A stretch of 64,000 nucleotides of DNA, taken from Halopelagius fulvigenes (lineage in GTDB: Archaea > Halobacteriota > Halobacteria > Halobacteriales > Haloferacaceae). Below the pieces are notes generated by a model. That model saw only the letters and a program-made list of their open reading frames with translations, ran no database searches and was not told the origin of the DNA. Positions 25,955-35,453 of the stretch are shown in pieces; the stretch's first letter is position 1; each line of letters begins with the position of its first letter. A program made the translations under genes and the position numbers. The DNA lies in assembly GCF_042662625.1 (NCBI RefSeq), contig NZ_JBHSXH010000015.1, positions 1,674,001 to 1,738,000 of the forward strand, written 5' to 3'.

Positions 25955-27087
25955 GCGGCTTCGTCTTCTCGGAGAAGCCCATCGAAATCGAGTCGGGCGA
26001 GGGCGCGTACCTGTACGGCCCCGACGGCACCGAGTACCTCGACTTCGGCGCGTCGTACGCCGTCGCCGCCCTCGGCCACTCCCACCCCGCCGTCACCGAG
26101 GCGATACGGGAGCAGGCGGCCAAACTGACGTACGTGCAGGCGTCGTACCCCGTCGCCGCCCGGACCGAACTGTACGAGAAGTTGGCGACGCTCGCGCCGG
26201 GCGACCTCTCGAACGTCTGGCTCTGTAACTCCGGCACCGAAGCGAACGAGGCGGCGATGAAGTTCGCTCGCTCGGCGACCGGACGCTCGAAGATCATCGC
26301 CACGAAGCGCGCGTTCCACGGCCGGACGATGGGCTCTCTGGCGATGACGTGGAAGGACGAGTACAAGGAGTCGTTCGAACCGCTGGCGGGCGACGTGGAG
26401 TTCGTCACCTACGGCGACGCCGCGGAACTGCGCGGGGCCGTGGACGAGGAGACGGCGGCCGTGTTCCTCGAACCCGTGCAGGGCGAGGGCGGCATCCACC
26501 CCGCGACGGCGGAGTACCTCGAAGTCGCCCGCGAGGCGACCGAAGACGCCGGCGCGGCCCTCGTCTTCGACGAGATTCAGACGGGCGTCGGCCGGACGGG
26601 CACGCTCTGGGCGTGCGAACAGGTCGGCGTCGTTCCCGACGCGATAACGTCGGCGAAGGGCATCGCCAACGGCCTCCCCCTCGGCGCGACGATGGTCAAA
26701 GACTGGATAGCCGAAGAACCCGGGAACCACGGGTCGACGTTCAGCGGCGGCCCCGTCGTCTGCGCCGCGGCGAACGCGACGCTCGACACTATCGTCGAGG
26801 AGGACGTGCCCGGCCACGCCGCCGAGGTGGGCGAGTACCTCCGCTCGGAGATAAAACGCGTCGCAGAGGAGGAGGACCTGCCGGTGCGGGAGGTTCGTGG
26901 CGAGGGCCTGATGATAGGCATCCAAGTGAAGCGCGGCGCGAACCGCGTGCTGAAGAACCTCGCGCTGAAGGAGCAGATTCTCGCGCTCCCCGCCGGTCGG
27001 ACCGTCGTGCGCCTCCTCCCGCCGTTGACGATAGACGAATCCCACGCCGACCGGTTCGTCGAGTCGTTCGCGGAGGTGCTGAGATGA
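25951..27087 (+). CDS. argD: [LysW]-ornithine/lysine aminotransferase
   Basis: A 378-residue class III PLP aminotransferase. The PLP lysine is in AITSAKGIANGLPLGATMV (about residue 240). Other signatures are LCNSGTEANEAAMKFAR, LVFDEIQTGVGRTG and FHGRTMGSLAMTWK. It converts the LysW-bound semialdehyde to LysW-ornithine (or LysW-lysine) with glutamate as donor. The start ATG 25951 overlaps the argB stop, and its own stop overlaps the next start (27084). Confidence 0.95.
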   Translation: MSGFVFSEKPIEIESGEGAYLYGPDGTEYLDFGASYAVAALGHSHPAVTEAIREQAAKLTYVQASYPVAARTELYEKLATLAPGDLSNVWLCNSGTEANEAAMKFARSATGRSKIIATKRAFHGRTMGSLAMTWKDEYKESFEPLAGDVEFVTYGDAAELRGAVDEETAAVFLEPVQGEGGIHPATAEYLEVAREATEDAGAALVFDEIQTGVGRTGTLWACEQVGVVPDAITSAKGIANGLPLGATMVKDWIAEEPGNHGSTFSGGPVVCAAANATLDTIVEEDVPGHAAEVGEYLRSEIKRVAEEEDLPVREVRGEGLMIGIQVKRGANRVLKNLALKEQILALPAGRTVVRLLPPLTIDESHADRFVESFAEVLR

Positions 27088-28157
27088 GCGCCGAACTCGA
27101 CCACGACGCGTTCGACGTGCAGGAAGGCCTGACGGAGGGGCTGACCGAGGCGCAGACGCTGCTCGCGGACCTCGTCTCCATCCCCTCGCCGTCGGGCGAC
27201 GAGGCGGCCGCCGCCGAACGCCTGAAGGCCTACTTCGAGGAACACGGCCGCGAGGTGTGGATAGACGAGGTGGGCAACGTGCGCGCGCCCGCCGACGACT
27301 CGGTGCTCCTGACCTCGCACATCGACACCGTGCCGGGCGACGTGCCCGTGAAAGTCGAGGACGGCGTCCTCTGGGGGCGCGGAAGCGTGGACGCGACCGG
27401 CCCCCTCGCGGCGATGGCCGTCGCCGCCGTCCGGACGGGCGTCTCCTTCGTCGGCGTCGTCGGCGAGGAGACGGACTCCCGCGGCGCGTGGCACCTCGCG
27501 GAGAACCGCGCGGAACCCGACGCCGTCGTCAACGGCGAACCCTCCGGGTGGGACGGAATCACGCTGGGTTACCGCGGGTTCCTCTCGGGGACGTACGTCT
27601 CCACGAGCGAACTCGGCCACTCCTCCCGGCCGGAGAACAACGCCATCCAGTCGGCCGTCAACTGGTGGTCCCGCGTCGCGGACTTCTTCGACGAGGACGA
27701 GTCCGACGGCGTCTTCGACACCGTCACGACGAAGCCCGTCACGTTCGACGGCGGCCCCACGGAGGACGGCCTCGCGGTGGAGGCGACGGTGGACGTGCAG
27801 TTCCGCGTCCCCCCGCGCCTCACCATCGACGACGTGCGCGAAGTCGCCGAGGGCGAACTCACCCGCGGGAGCGTCCACTGGGAGAAGCCCATCCCGCCCG
27901 TGATGACGAGTCCCCGAACCGAGGTGGCGCGGGCGTTCCGCGTCGCCGTCCGGCAGGCGGAGGGCGAACCCCGCCTGCTTCGGAAGACCGGAACCAGCGA
28001 CATGAACATCTTCGCCGGCGTCTGGGACTGCCCCATGGCGACGTACGGCCCCGGCGACTCGGACTTAGATCACTCGCCGAACGAACACGTAGACCTCGCG
28101 GAGTACGACAGTTCCATCGAGGTGCTGACGGACGTCTGCGAGACGCTCACCGACTAA
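27084..28157 (+). CDS. lysK: [LysW]-ornithine/lysine hydrolase
   Basis: A 357-residue M20-family zinc peptidase that releases ornithine (or lysine) from LysW. Metal-binding motifs are LLTSHIDTVPG, the WGRGSVDATGPLAAM Asp, and VVGEETDSRGAWHLAEN (catalytic and ligand Glu). Family-specific GTSDMNIFAGVWDCPMATYGPGDS lies near the end. It sits between argD and argF in an uninterrupted operon, where the ArgE-equivalent step belongs. Confidence 0.93.
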   Translation: MSAELDHDAFDVQEGLTEGLTEAQTLLADLVSIPSPSGDEAAAAERLKAYFEEHGREVWIDEVGNVRAPADDSVLLTSHIDTVPGDVPVKVEDGVLWGRGSVDATGPLAAMAVAAVRTGVSFVGVVGEETDSRGAWHLAENRAEPDAVVNGEPSGWDGITLGYRGFLSGTYVSTSELGHSSRPENNAIQSAVNWWSRVADFFDEDESDGVFDTVTTKPVTFDGGPTEDGLAVEATVDVQFRVPPRLTIDDVREVAEGELTRGSVHWEKPIPPVMTSPRTEVARAFRVAVRQAEGEPRLLRKTGTSDMNIFAGVWDCPMATYGPGDSDLDHSPNEHVDLAEYDSSIEVLTDVCETLTD

Positions 28158-28172
28158 CTGGAGACTATCCGG

Positions 28173-29069
28173 ATGCTCGAAACCGACCACTTCCTCGACA
28201 TCGACGACGTCACGACCGACGAACTGCAGACGATACTCGACCGCGCCGCGGCGATAAAGAGCGGCGCGGACGACGCTCGACTCCCCGAGCGAACGATGGG
28301 GATGCTGTTCGAGAAGCCGAGCACCCGGACGCGAATCTCCTTCGAGACGGGCATGACCCAACTCGGCGGCCACGCCGTCTTCCTCGGCCCCGACGACATC
28401 CAACTGGGTCACGGCGAACCCCTCTCGGATACCTCGCGCGTCCTCTCTCGGTACGTGGACGTGGTGATGGCGCGCCTGTTCTCCCACGACGACCTCGTGG
28501 AGATAGCCGACTACGCCGACGTGCCCGTCGTCAACGGCCTCACCGACGACGCGCACCCCTGCCAGACGCTCGCGGACCTCCTGACCATCAAGGAACAGTT
28601 CGGCGGGTTCGACGGCGTGCGGGCGGCGTGGGTCGGCGACGGCAACAACGTCGGCCAGTCGTTCGTCGTCGGCGCGGCGATGGCCGGCCTCGACCTGACG
28701 GTGGCGACGCCGCCCGACTACGGGATGTCCGACGAGTGCGTCGAACAGGCCGCCGAGTTGGGCCACGAACCGACGATCGTGGACGCGCCGGAGGAGGCCG
28801 TCTCTGACGCCGACGTCGTCTACACCGACGTGTGGATTTCGATGGGACAGGAGTCCGAACGCCACGAGAAACTGCAGGCGTTCGAGGGGTATCAGGTGAA
28901 CGAGGACCTCCTCTCCGGCACGGACGCGAAGGTGATGCACTGCCTGCCCGCCCACCGCGGCGAGGAGATAAGCCACGACGTTCTCGAATCCGACCGCGCC
29001 CTCGTGTGGGACCAAGCGGAGAACCGCCTGCACGCCCAGAAGGGGCTGTTGGTGGAGTTGCTGGAGTAA
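28173..29069 (+). CDS. argF: ornithine carbamoyltransferase
   Basis: A 298-residue transferase that makes citrulline from ornithine and carbamoyl phosphate. Signatures are EKPSTRTRISFETGM for carbamoyl phosphate, HPCQTLADLLTIKE, DVWISMGQE and HCLPAHRGEEISHDV for ornithine binding. It is the last gene of the operon, 15 bases after lysK. Confidence 0.97.
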   Translation: MLETDHFLDIDDVTTDELQTILDRAAAIKSGADDARLPERTMGMLFEKPSTRTRISFETGMTQLGGHAVFLGPDDIQLGHGEPLSDTSRVLSRYVDVVMARLFSHDDLVEIADYADVPVVNGLTDDAHPCQTLADLLTIKEQFGGFDGVRAAWVGDGNNVGQSFVVGAAMAGLDLTVATPPDYGMSDECVEQAAELGHEPTIVDAPEEAVSDADVVYTDVWISMGQESERHEKLQAFEGYQVNEDLLSGTDAKVMHCLPAHRGEEISHDVLESDRALVWDQAENRLHAQKGLLVELLE

Positions 29070-29180
29070 CTCGGGGGCGGACGGAGCCGGCGGTACCGGC
29101 CCCTTTCGTCGTCTCTTAACCGGCGGCGGGCGTTCGGAGCGGTAGAGGCCGGATGTGCGGTCTCAGCAGGGTTTCACCGG

Positions 29181-30353
29181 ATGAGATGGAGATACCAGGA
29201 GACGGTTCTGACGCTCTGTACGGTCGCGTTCTTCGTGACGATGGTCGGTCGGTTGGCGATAAGCCCCCTCATCCCCGACATCGCCGCCGAGTTGGACATC
29301 TCGAACTCCCTCATCGGCGGTGCGTTGACGGCGATGTGGGTCGCGTACGCGTTCGTCCAGTTTCCGAGCGGCGTCCTCGCGGACCGGTTCGGCGAACGCG
29401 TCGTCGTCCTCGCCTCGGTGGCCGGAACGGGCCTCACGACGCTCCTGATAGCCGTCGCACCCGGATTCGCGGTGTTCCTCCTCGGGACGGTCCTGCTGGG
29501 GGCCGCGGCGGGCCTGCACTACAGCGTCGCCACCGCCCTCATCACCCGGACGTACGACGACATCGGGAAGGCCATCGGCCTGCACAACTCCGGCGGCCCC
29601 CTCGCGGGACTGGTGACGCCCGTCGCCGTCACGTGGGTCGCCGTCGCCTACGGGTGGCGGACGGCCGTCGGACTCGTCGCGGCCCTCGCCGCGCCCGTCG
29701 CCGCCCTCTTCTGGTGGCGGATTCGCCCGACCGAACCGCGGCGACCCGGCCAGCGGATGCGAGAGCGGTTCGACCTCGGGCCGATAACGACGCTGCTCTC
29801 CCGGCCGAGCATCGCCTTCACGAGCGTCGTCGCCGCACTCGCGGACTTCACGTGGCAGGCGTTGGCGTCCTTCCTCCCGACGTTCTTCGTCCAGTACCGC
29901 GGCTACTCGCAGACGCTCGCCGGAACGCTGTTCGCGGGCTACTTCGTCGCGCAGGGGGTGCTACAGGTCGGCGTCGGCGACGCGGCGGACCGGTTCGGCC
30001 GCGACGGGGCGGCGGGGACGTGCATGGTCGCGAGCATCGCCGGCCTCGCCGTCCTCGTCGCCGGGCCCGGCCTGCCGTGGACGTGGACCGGCATCGGACT
30101 GCTCGGACTGGGGATGGGGTGGGGCGCGGCAGTGTTCCCCCGCTTCATGGACAACCTCTCCGCGGCCGAGCAGAGTTCCGGGTTCGGCCTGATTCGGACG
30201 ACGTACATGGTCGTCGCCGCGTCGGGGTCAGTCGTCGTCGGCGTCCTCGCGGACGCCTTCGGGTGGGCCGTCTCCTTCGGCTTCCTGATGGCGCTTCTCG
30301 CCGTCGCCGGCGGGTTACTCGCCGGGAACAGAGTTCTCGGACTCGGCTACTGA
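29181..30353 (+). CDS. major facilitator superfamily transporter
   Basis: A 390-residue protein with about 12 hydrophobic helices. The MFS loop 2-3 signature is visible as GVLADRFGERVVVL and its second-half counterpart as GDAADRFGRDGAA. It starts 111 bases after argF on the same strand and might be an amino acid or related exporter, but the substrate cannot be read from sequence. It is convergent with the next, minus-strand gene. Confidence 0.88.
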   Translation: MRWRYQETVLTLCTVAFFVTMVGRLAISPLIPDIAAELDISNSLIGGALTAMWVAYAFVQFPSGVLADRFGERVVVLASVAGTGLTTLLIAVAPGFAVFLLGTVLLGAAAGLHYSVATALITRTYDDIGKAIGLHNSGGPLAGLVTPVAVTWVAVAYGWRTAVGLVAALAAPVAALFWWRIRPTEPRRPGQRMRERFDLGPITTLLSRPSIAFTSVVAALADFTWQALASFLPTFFVQYRGYSQTLAGTLFAGYFVAQGVLQVGVGDAADRFGRDGAAGTCMVASIAGLAVLVAGPGLPWTWTGIGLLGLGMGWGAAVFPRFMDNLSAAEQSSGFGLIRTTYMVVAASGSVVVGVLADAFGWAVSFGFLMALLAVAGGLLAGNRVLGLGY

Positions 30354-30362
30354 GGCGACTCG

Positions 30363-30743
30363 CTACTCGTCAGCATCGTCGTTGTTCGTCTCCTCGACGT
30401 CGTCGTTGTTCGTCTCCTCGACGTCGTCGCTGTTCGTCTCCTCGACGTCGTCGCTGTTCGACTCCTCGGCGTCCTCGTGGTTCGACTCCCTGGCGAGTTG
30501 AATCGCACGAGAGACGACGTACAGGAGGACGACGCCCGCGCCGACGGCGAGGACGAACTGGCCGAGTACCGCGAGCAGAGGCCCGATAAGCGAACTGGTG
30601 ACGGCGAACGCGGCGGCGAACGGGACGAGTGCCACGCCGGCGAGAAGCACCATCAGTTCGGCGATGGGGCGCGCTTCGTAGTACAGTCGCTCTAAGTCGA
30701 TATCGCCGGTTTCCGGGTCGATGAGCGGATTGGAAGGCGTCAT
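30363..30743 (-). CDS. two-helix membrane protein with acidic tandem-repeat tail
   Basis: A 126-residue protein: a soluble N-terminus (about 30 residues), two hydrophobic segments (about 29-52 and 58-80), then a tail of about 35 residues made of near-identical eight-residue units of the type VEETNSDD. The tail is encoded by 24-bp tandem repeats. The N-terminal part (PLIDPETGDIDLERLYYEAR) looks conserved. I do not recognise a named family. It is convergent with the MFS gene, ending nine bases after it. Confidence 0.75.
   Translation of the reverse strand: MTPSNPLIDPETGDIDLERLYYEARPIAELMVLLAGVALVPFAAAFAVTSSLIGPLLAVLGQFVLAVGAGVVLLYVVSRAIQLARESNHEDAEESNSDDVEETNSDDVEETNNDDVEETNNDDADE
30373..30490. 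repeat. 24-bp coding tandem repeat (minisatellite)
   Basis: About four and a half copies of a 24-bp unit encode repeating ET/SNxDDVE octapeptides at the C-terminus of the membrane protein. The first units (30373-30440 on the plus strand) differ at one or two bases only, so the array is recent or being homogenised and is likely length-variable. It lacks the spacer structure of a CRISPR. Confidence 0.8.
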
Positions 30744-30845
30744 CTGTCAGCCGGTTCCGACGGCGTCGATATCAATCGAGCGGAACGTGCCGCGGCGGAG
30801 AGTTCGAGTGCGCCTGCGGCGCAGAACGACGCCGAGGGAGGGAGT

Positions 30846-31685
30846 TCACGCCACCTCGATGGCCTCGCCGCCGAGGCGTTCCTTCACGGACTGGACGAAA
30901 TCGGAGCGCGTCGCCTCGAAGTTCGCCCGTGAGGGGTCCGCGATCCAGAAGCGGGCTTCGAGTTCGACGGCGGCGTCGCCGAGTTCGGTGACGATGACGG
31001 TCGGTTCGGGGTCGGTCAGAATATCGTCGTTCTTCGCCGCCTCTTCAAGGACGACGGCGCGGACGCGGGAGACGTCCTCGTCGTAGCCGATACCGAACGT
31101 GACGCGTTGGCGGAGAGTGTCGTAGGCGACGGGGTTCGTCACGGCGTTGCCCGCGAGTTCCGAGTTAGGGACGGTGACGCGTTCGTTGTCGAACGTCCGG
31201 ATGCGGGAGACGCGCAGGTCGATGTCCTCGACGCGGCCCGCCCGTTCGTTCCACTCCACCCAGTCGCCCACCTCGAACGGTTCGTCCTTCAGGATGAACA
31301 CGCCCGCGACGAAGTTGCTCAACAGATCCTGCGCGGCGAACCCGAGGGCCAGAGAGAGCGCACCGGCGACGGTGCCGAACGCGGCGATGACGCTGCCGAA
31401 CCCGGCGACGGTGAACGCGAGCGCCAACGCGAGGACGAAGACGAGCGCGTGCGTCACGTCCGTCGAGAGGCTCTGCACCGTCGCGTCGAACCCGCGCTCT
31501 CGCACCAGTCGCCCCACCAACGGGACGACGAGCAGTCGGCCGAGCGACCACACGAGGAGCAACGCGAGGACGAAGGCGGCGACGCGTCCGACGAGCATTC
31601 CGTACGACCGGAGCAGTTCCTCCGCGTACGGCGGAATCAGGCCGCCCTGTGCGACGGGCGGGAACGCGGCGAGGGAGAACGGCAT
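30846..31685 (-). CDS. MscS-family mechanosensitive channel
   Basis: A 279-residue protein starting at ATG 31685 (MPFSLAAFPP). It has three to four transmembrane helices; the pore-lining helix is GTVAGALSLALGFAAQDLLSNFVAGVFIL (about 110-138), followed by the beta-domain EPFEVGDWVEWNERAGRVEDIDLRVSRIRTFDNERVTVPNSEL typical of MscS. The C-terminal alpha/beta domain is complete. It opens under membrane tension to release solutes during hypo-osmotic shock. A longer open frame to 31841 is not supported, since it enters the divergent helicase promoter. Confidence 0.93.
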   Translation of the reverse strand: MPFSLAAFPPVAQGGLIPPYAEELLRSYGMLVGRVAAFVLALLLVWSLGRLLVVPLVGRLVRERGFDATVQSLSTDVTHALVFVLALALAFTVAGFGSVIAAFGTVAGALSLALGFAAQDLLSNFVAGVFILKDEPFEVGDWVEWNERAGRVEDIDLRVSRIRTFDNERVTVPNSELAGNAVTNPVAYDTLRQRVTFGIGYDEDVSRVRAVVLEEAAKNDDILTDPEPTVIVTELGDAAVELEARFWIADPSRANFEATRSDFVQSVKERLGGEAIEVA

Positions 31686-31791
31686 TCGCACGCCGGTACG
31701 CCTGTCCGCCTGTTCGGGATTTTGGCTCCGTCGCGTACTGTCCCTATTACATGACAGTCCGGCTCGGAATCGTATTCCCCCAACCGGGACG

Positions 31792-31797
31792 TTATAA
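31792..31797 (+). promoter_or_regulatory. TATA box of the helicase gene
   Basis: TTATAA lies 24-29 bases before GTG 31821 and so supports GTG rather than the ATG at 31842 as the start. Confidence 0.55.
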
Positions 31798-31820
31798 CCG
31801 ATGACGGGCAAAGGACGGAC

Positions 31821-33998
31821 GTGGCAGAGACGAGCGGGCACATGCGGTTCTTCCCGTACGAGCGGCCGTATCCGAATCAGCGCGAGGCGATGTCGAGCAT
31901 CGCCGAGGCGCTAGACGAGGAGCGAGACGTGCTCATCGAGGGTGCGCCGGGGACGGGCAAGACGCTCTCGGCGTTGGTTCCGGCGTTGGAGTACGCCCAA
32001 AGAGAGGACAAGACGGTGGTCATCACGACGAACGTCCACCAGCAGATGCGCCAGTTCGTCGAGGACGCGCGGGCCATCACCCGCGAGGAACCCATCCGCG
32101 CCGTCGTCTTCAAGGGGAAGTCGTCGATGTGTCACATCGACGTGGAGTACCAGGAGTGTCAGACGCTCCGCGACACGACGCGCAGTCTGGTCGAGAAGGA
32201 ACAGGACCGCGCGGAGCTATCGGAGCAGGCGAACGCCCTCGTCGAACGGATGCGGGAGGGCGAACGGGGCGCGGGCGACGCCCGAACCGCCGTGACGGAC
32301 GAACTCGACGAGTTGGAGGACGAACTCGAAGCACTCCGCGAGGGGAACATCTGCGAGTTCTACCACAACAACCTCACCGAGAACACCGACGAGTTCTTCC
32401 AGTGGTTGTTCGACGACGTGCGGACGCCCGACGACATCTACGAGTACGCCGACCAGCGGAAACTCTGCGGCTACGAACTGCTGAAGGAGGGGATGGAGGA
32501 GGTGGACTTGGTCGTCTGCAACTACCACCACCTCTTGGACCCGAACATCCGCGAGCAGTTCTTCCGGTGGTTGAACCGTGACCCCGAGGACGTCATCACC
32601 GTCTTCGACGAGGCGCACAACATCGAGTCGGCCGCCCGCGACCACGCGAGTCGGAGCCTCACCGAGAACACGCTCGAACAGGCGCTGAGCGAACTCGAAG
32701 ACGCCGACGACTCCCGCACCGAGTCGGCGCGGAACGTCCTCTCGGCGTTCCTCGGTGCGCTTCGGGAGACGTACGACGACGCCCTCGGCTTCGGCGAACG
32801 CGAACAGGTCGGCGACGACTGGCACGACCTCTCTATCGCCAACCGCGACAGACGCGACGAGTTGACGCTGACGTTCCTCGACCGCTACGAGGGCCGCGGC
32901 ATCGACGCGGAGGTGGACCTCGCCCTCCAGTTGGGCAAGCGCCTCGACAGGGAGTACGAGGAGGCGTACAAGGACGGCGAGACGACGACCCGAAAGGAGT
33001 GCCAGACGCTGCAGGCCGCGGAGTTCGTCGCGACGTGGATGGCCGACGGCGCGAAACTCGGCCAGCACCCGATGTGTTCGGTCCGGCGCGACGGCGGCAC
33101 CGAGGAGATATACGGCCGGGCGGAACTGTACACCTGCATCCCCCGCGAGGTGACCGAGACGCTGTTCGAGGAGGTGCACGCGAGCATCCTGATGAGCGCG
33201 ACGCTCCGCCCGTTCGACGTGGCGGAGGACGTTCTCGGCCTCTCGGATCCGAAGACGATGGCCTACGGGTTGGAGTACCCCGAGGAGAACCGCCGGACGC
33301 TGGCCGTCGAGACGCCCGCCCTGTTCAAGAGCGAACGGGAGGAACCGCGGACGCAGGAGAGGCTGACGGACGTTCTCGCGGACGCCTCCCGGTTCACGCC
33401 GGGGAACACGCTCGTGTTCTTCCCGTCGTACTCGGAGGCCGAACGCTACCACGAACGGCTCACGGAACGCACGGACGTGACCGATAGGCTCCTCTTAGAC
33501 GAGGCGGGCACGCCCACCGAGGAACTGCGGCAGAAGTTCGTCGCGCGCGACGGGGCGGTCCTCCTCACCTCCCTGTGGGGAACGCTCGCGGAGGGCGTGA
33601 GTTTCGACGGCGACGACGCGCGAACCGTCGTCGTCGTCGGCGTCCCCTACCCCCACCTCTCGGAACGGATGGAGGCGATACAGGACGCCTACGACAGGGC
33701 GTACGGCGACAGGCGGAAGGCGGGGTGGCGCTACGCCGTCGAGATTCCGACGATCCGGAAGACCCGGCAGGCCCTCGGGCGCGTCATCCGGTCGCCGGAG
33801 GACTTCGGCGTGCGCGTCGTCGCGGACAAGCGCTACACGCGGGCGAGTTCCGAGATGGGCAAGTACGGCGTCCGTTCGACGTTCCCGCCGGAGGAGCGCG
33901 CGGAACTGGTGGACGTCGCGCCGGAGAAACTCAAGTTCGCGATGCTGAACTTCTACGCCGACCACGACGCCTACGACGGCGCGCCGCCGACGCCCTGA
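31821..33998 (+). CDS. XPD/DinG-type iron-sulfur DNA helicase
   Basis: A 725-residue superfamily 2 helicase. Walker A is GAPGTGKT (about residues 41-48), the DEAH box is VFDEAHNIESAARDHASR (about 262), and motif VI is RQALGRVIRSPEDFG near the C-terminus. Four cysteines in the position of the XPD Fe-S domain are seen at about residues 104, 113, 178 and 216 (MCHIDVEYQEC, ICEFYH, KLCGYEL). It unwinds DNA 5'-3' by family knowledge and likely acts in repair. GTG 31821 is used as start because of the TATA box. Confidence 0.93.
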   Translation: MAETSGHMRFFPYERPYPNQREAMSSIAEALDEERDVLIEGAPGTGKTLSALVPALEYAQREDKTVVITTNVHQQMRQFVEDARAITREEPIRAVVFKGKSSMCHIDVEYQECQTLRDTTRSLVEKEQDRAELSEQANALVERMREGERGAGDARTAVTDELDELEDELEALREGNICEFYHNNLTENTDEFFQWLFDDVRTPDDIYEYADQRKLCGYELLKEGMEEVDLVVCNYHHLLDPNIREQFFRWLNRDPEDVITVFDEAHNIESAARDHASRSLTENTLEQALSELEDADDSRTESARNVLSAFLGALRETYDDALGFGEREQVGDDWHDLSIANRDRRDELTLTFLDRYEGRGIDAEVDLALQLGKRLDREYEEAYKDGETTTRKECQTLQAAEFVATWMADGAKLGQHPMCSVRRDGGTEEIYGRAELYTCIPREVTETLFEEVHASILMSATLRPFDVAEDVLGLSDPKTMAYGLEYPEENRRTLAVETPALFKSEREEPRTQERLTDVLADASRFTPGNTLVFFPSYSEAERYHERLTERTDVTDRLLLDEAGTPTEELRQKFVARDGAVLLTSLWGTLAEGVSFDGDDARTVVVVGVPYPHLSERMEAIQDAYDRAYGDRRKAGWRYAVEIPTIRKTRQALGRVIRSPEDFGVRVVADKRYTRASSEMGKYGVRSTFPPEERAELVDVAPEKLKFAMLNFYADHDAYDGAPPTP

Positions 33999-34082
33999 CA
34001 CCGAGCCGCGTCGGGAGGGGTGTCGAGTGCTAACTACTACCATTTCGAACGGCTGATACGCGTTCGGCCCAACACGGACACG

Positions 34083-35453
34083 ATGAGCACCCAGCCTCCC
34101 GGGCCGAAGGGCGTGCCGGTGTTCGGCAGCAGTCGCCACTACGCGAGGGACCCCTTCACCTTCCTGACGAGCGTGGCCGAGGCGTACGGCGACGTGATAC
34201 ACTTCGGACTCGGACCCATCGACACCTACATGCTCACCAACCCCGCCGATATCGAGCGAGTGTTGGTGACCGAGGACGCGAAGTTCCACAAGCCGGACTT
34301 CCAAGACGACGCCATCGGAACGCTCCTCGGAGACGGTCTGCTCTTGAGCGAGGGCGAGACGTGGCGCAGACAGCGCGAACTCGCCAAGCCGGCGTTCGAC
34401 CCGCGGCGCATCGCGTCGCTGTCGGGCGTGATGACCGACCACGCGACGGCGATGGTCGAGGAGTGGGAGGACGGCGACGTGCGCGACGTGCAGTTGGAGA
34501 TGGCGCGCGTCACGGTGAAGATTATCGTCGACGCGATGTTCGGGACGAGCATCGACGACGACCGGACGCGGGCGGTCCAGGAGAACCTCGAACCGTTGGG
34601 CAAGCGCTTCGAACCCGACCCGTTCCGCTTTCTCGTCCCCGACTGGGCCCCGACGAGGGAGAACCGCGAGTACAAGCGGTCCCTGCGGGTTCTCGAAGGC
34701 ATCATCGACGAGATAGTGGCCGGGCGGAAGGGGACCGAAGGCGACCCGTCCGCGGCACCCGCCCCGGCGGGCGGAGAGGAGGGGCCGCCGATGGACCTCC
34801 TGTCGGTCCTCCTGCGGGCGCAGAAGCGGGGCGAACAGACCGACGAGCAACTCCGCGACGAGATGATGACGATGCTGTTGGCGGGCCACGACACGACGGC
34901 GCTGACCCTGACGTACGCGTGGTACCTGCTGTCGCAGCACCCCGAGGCGGAGGCGAAGGTGCACGCGGAACTGGAAGCGGTGTGCGGCGGCGAGACGCCG
35001 ACGACGGCAGACGTGCGGCGGTTCGACTACATCGAACGGGTGTTACAGGAGGCAATGCGCCTCTACCCGCCGGTGTACGTCATCTTCCGCGAACCGCAGG
35101 TGGACGTGCGCCTCGGGGGCTATCGGGTGCCCGCGGGGTCGGCGGTGATGCTCCCGCAGTGGGTCGTCCACCGGTCGCCGCGGTGGTACGACTCGCCCGA
35201 AACGTTCGACCCCGACAGGTGGCTCCCCGAACGGCGCGCGAAGCGCCCGCGCTTCTCGTACTTCCCGTTCGGCGGCGGACCGCGCCACTGCATCGGCAAG
35301 CAGTTCTCGATGCTCGAAGCGCAGTTGATACTCGGCACCGTCGCACAGCAGTACGACCTGGAGTACGTCCGCGAGGAACCGTTCGACCTGCGCGGGTCGC
35401 TGACGATGCACCCCGAGGAACCGATGGGGATGCGACTGCGGGCGCGCGACTAA
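34083..35453 (+). CDS. cytochrome P450
   Basis: A 456-residue P450 starting at ATG 34083 (MSTQPPGPKGVPVFG). The proline-rich start, the I-helix oxygen-binding AGHDTTALTLTYAWYLL (about residue 266), the ExxR motif in LQEAMRLYPP and the heme loop FGGGPRHCIGKQF (Cys at about 401) are all intact. It belongs to the haloarchaeal class resembling CYP174. There is no membrane anchor. The substrate is unknown; haloarchaeal P450s have been suggested to act on carotenoids or lipids. Its 3' end overlaps the convergent phosphoesterase gene by four bases. Confidence 0.93.
   Translation: MSTQPPGPKGVPVFGSSRHYARDPFTFLTSVAEAYGDVIHFGLGPIDTYMLTNPADIERVLVTEDAKFHKPDFQDDAIGTLLGDGLLLSEGETWRRQRELAKPAFDPRRIASLSGVMTDHATAMVEEWEDGDVRDVQLEMARVTVKIIVDAMFGTSIDDDRTRAVQENLEPLGKRFEPDPFRFLVPDWAPTRENREYKRSLRVLEGIIDEIVAGRKGTEGDPSAAPAPAGGEEGPPMDLLSVLLRAQKRGEQTDEQLRDEMMTMLLAGHDTTALTLTYAWYLLSQHPEAEAKVHAELEAVCGGETPTTADVRRFDYIERVLQEAMRLYPPVYVIFREPQVDVRLGGYRVPAGSAVMLPQWVVHRSPRWYDSPETFDPDRWLPERRAKRPRFSYFPFGGGPRHCIGKQFSMLEAQLILGTVAQQYDLEYVREEPFDLRGSLTMHPEEPMGMRLRARD

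Noticed and set aside
30373..30490. Regular short repeats considered as a CRISPR array.
   Set aside because: Units are directly adjacent, with no unique spacers, and are in frame in a coding region.
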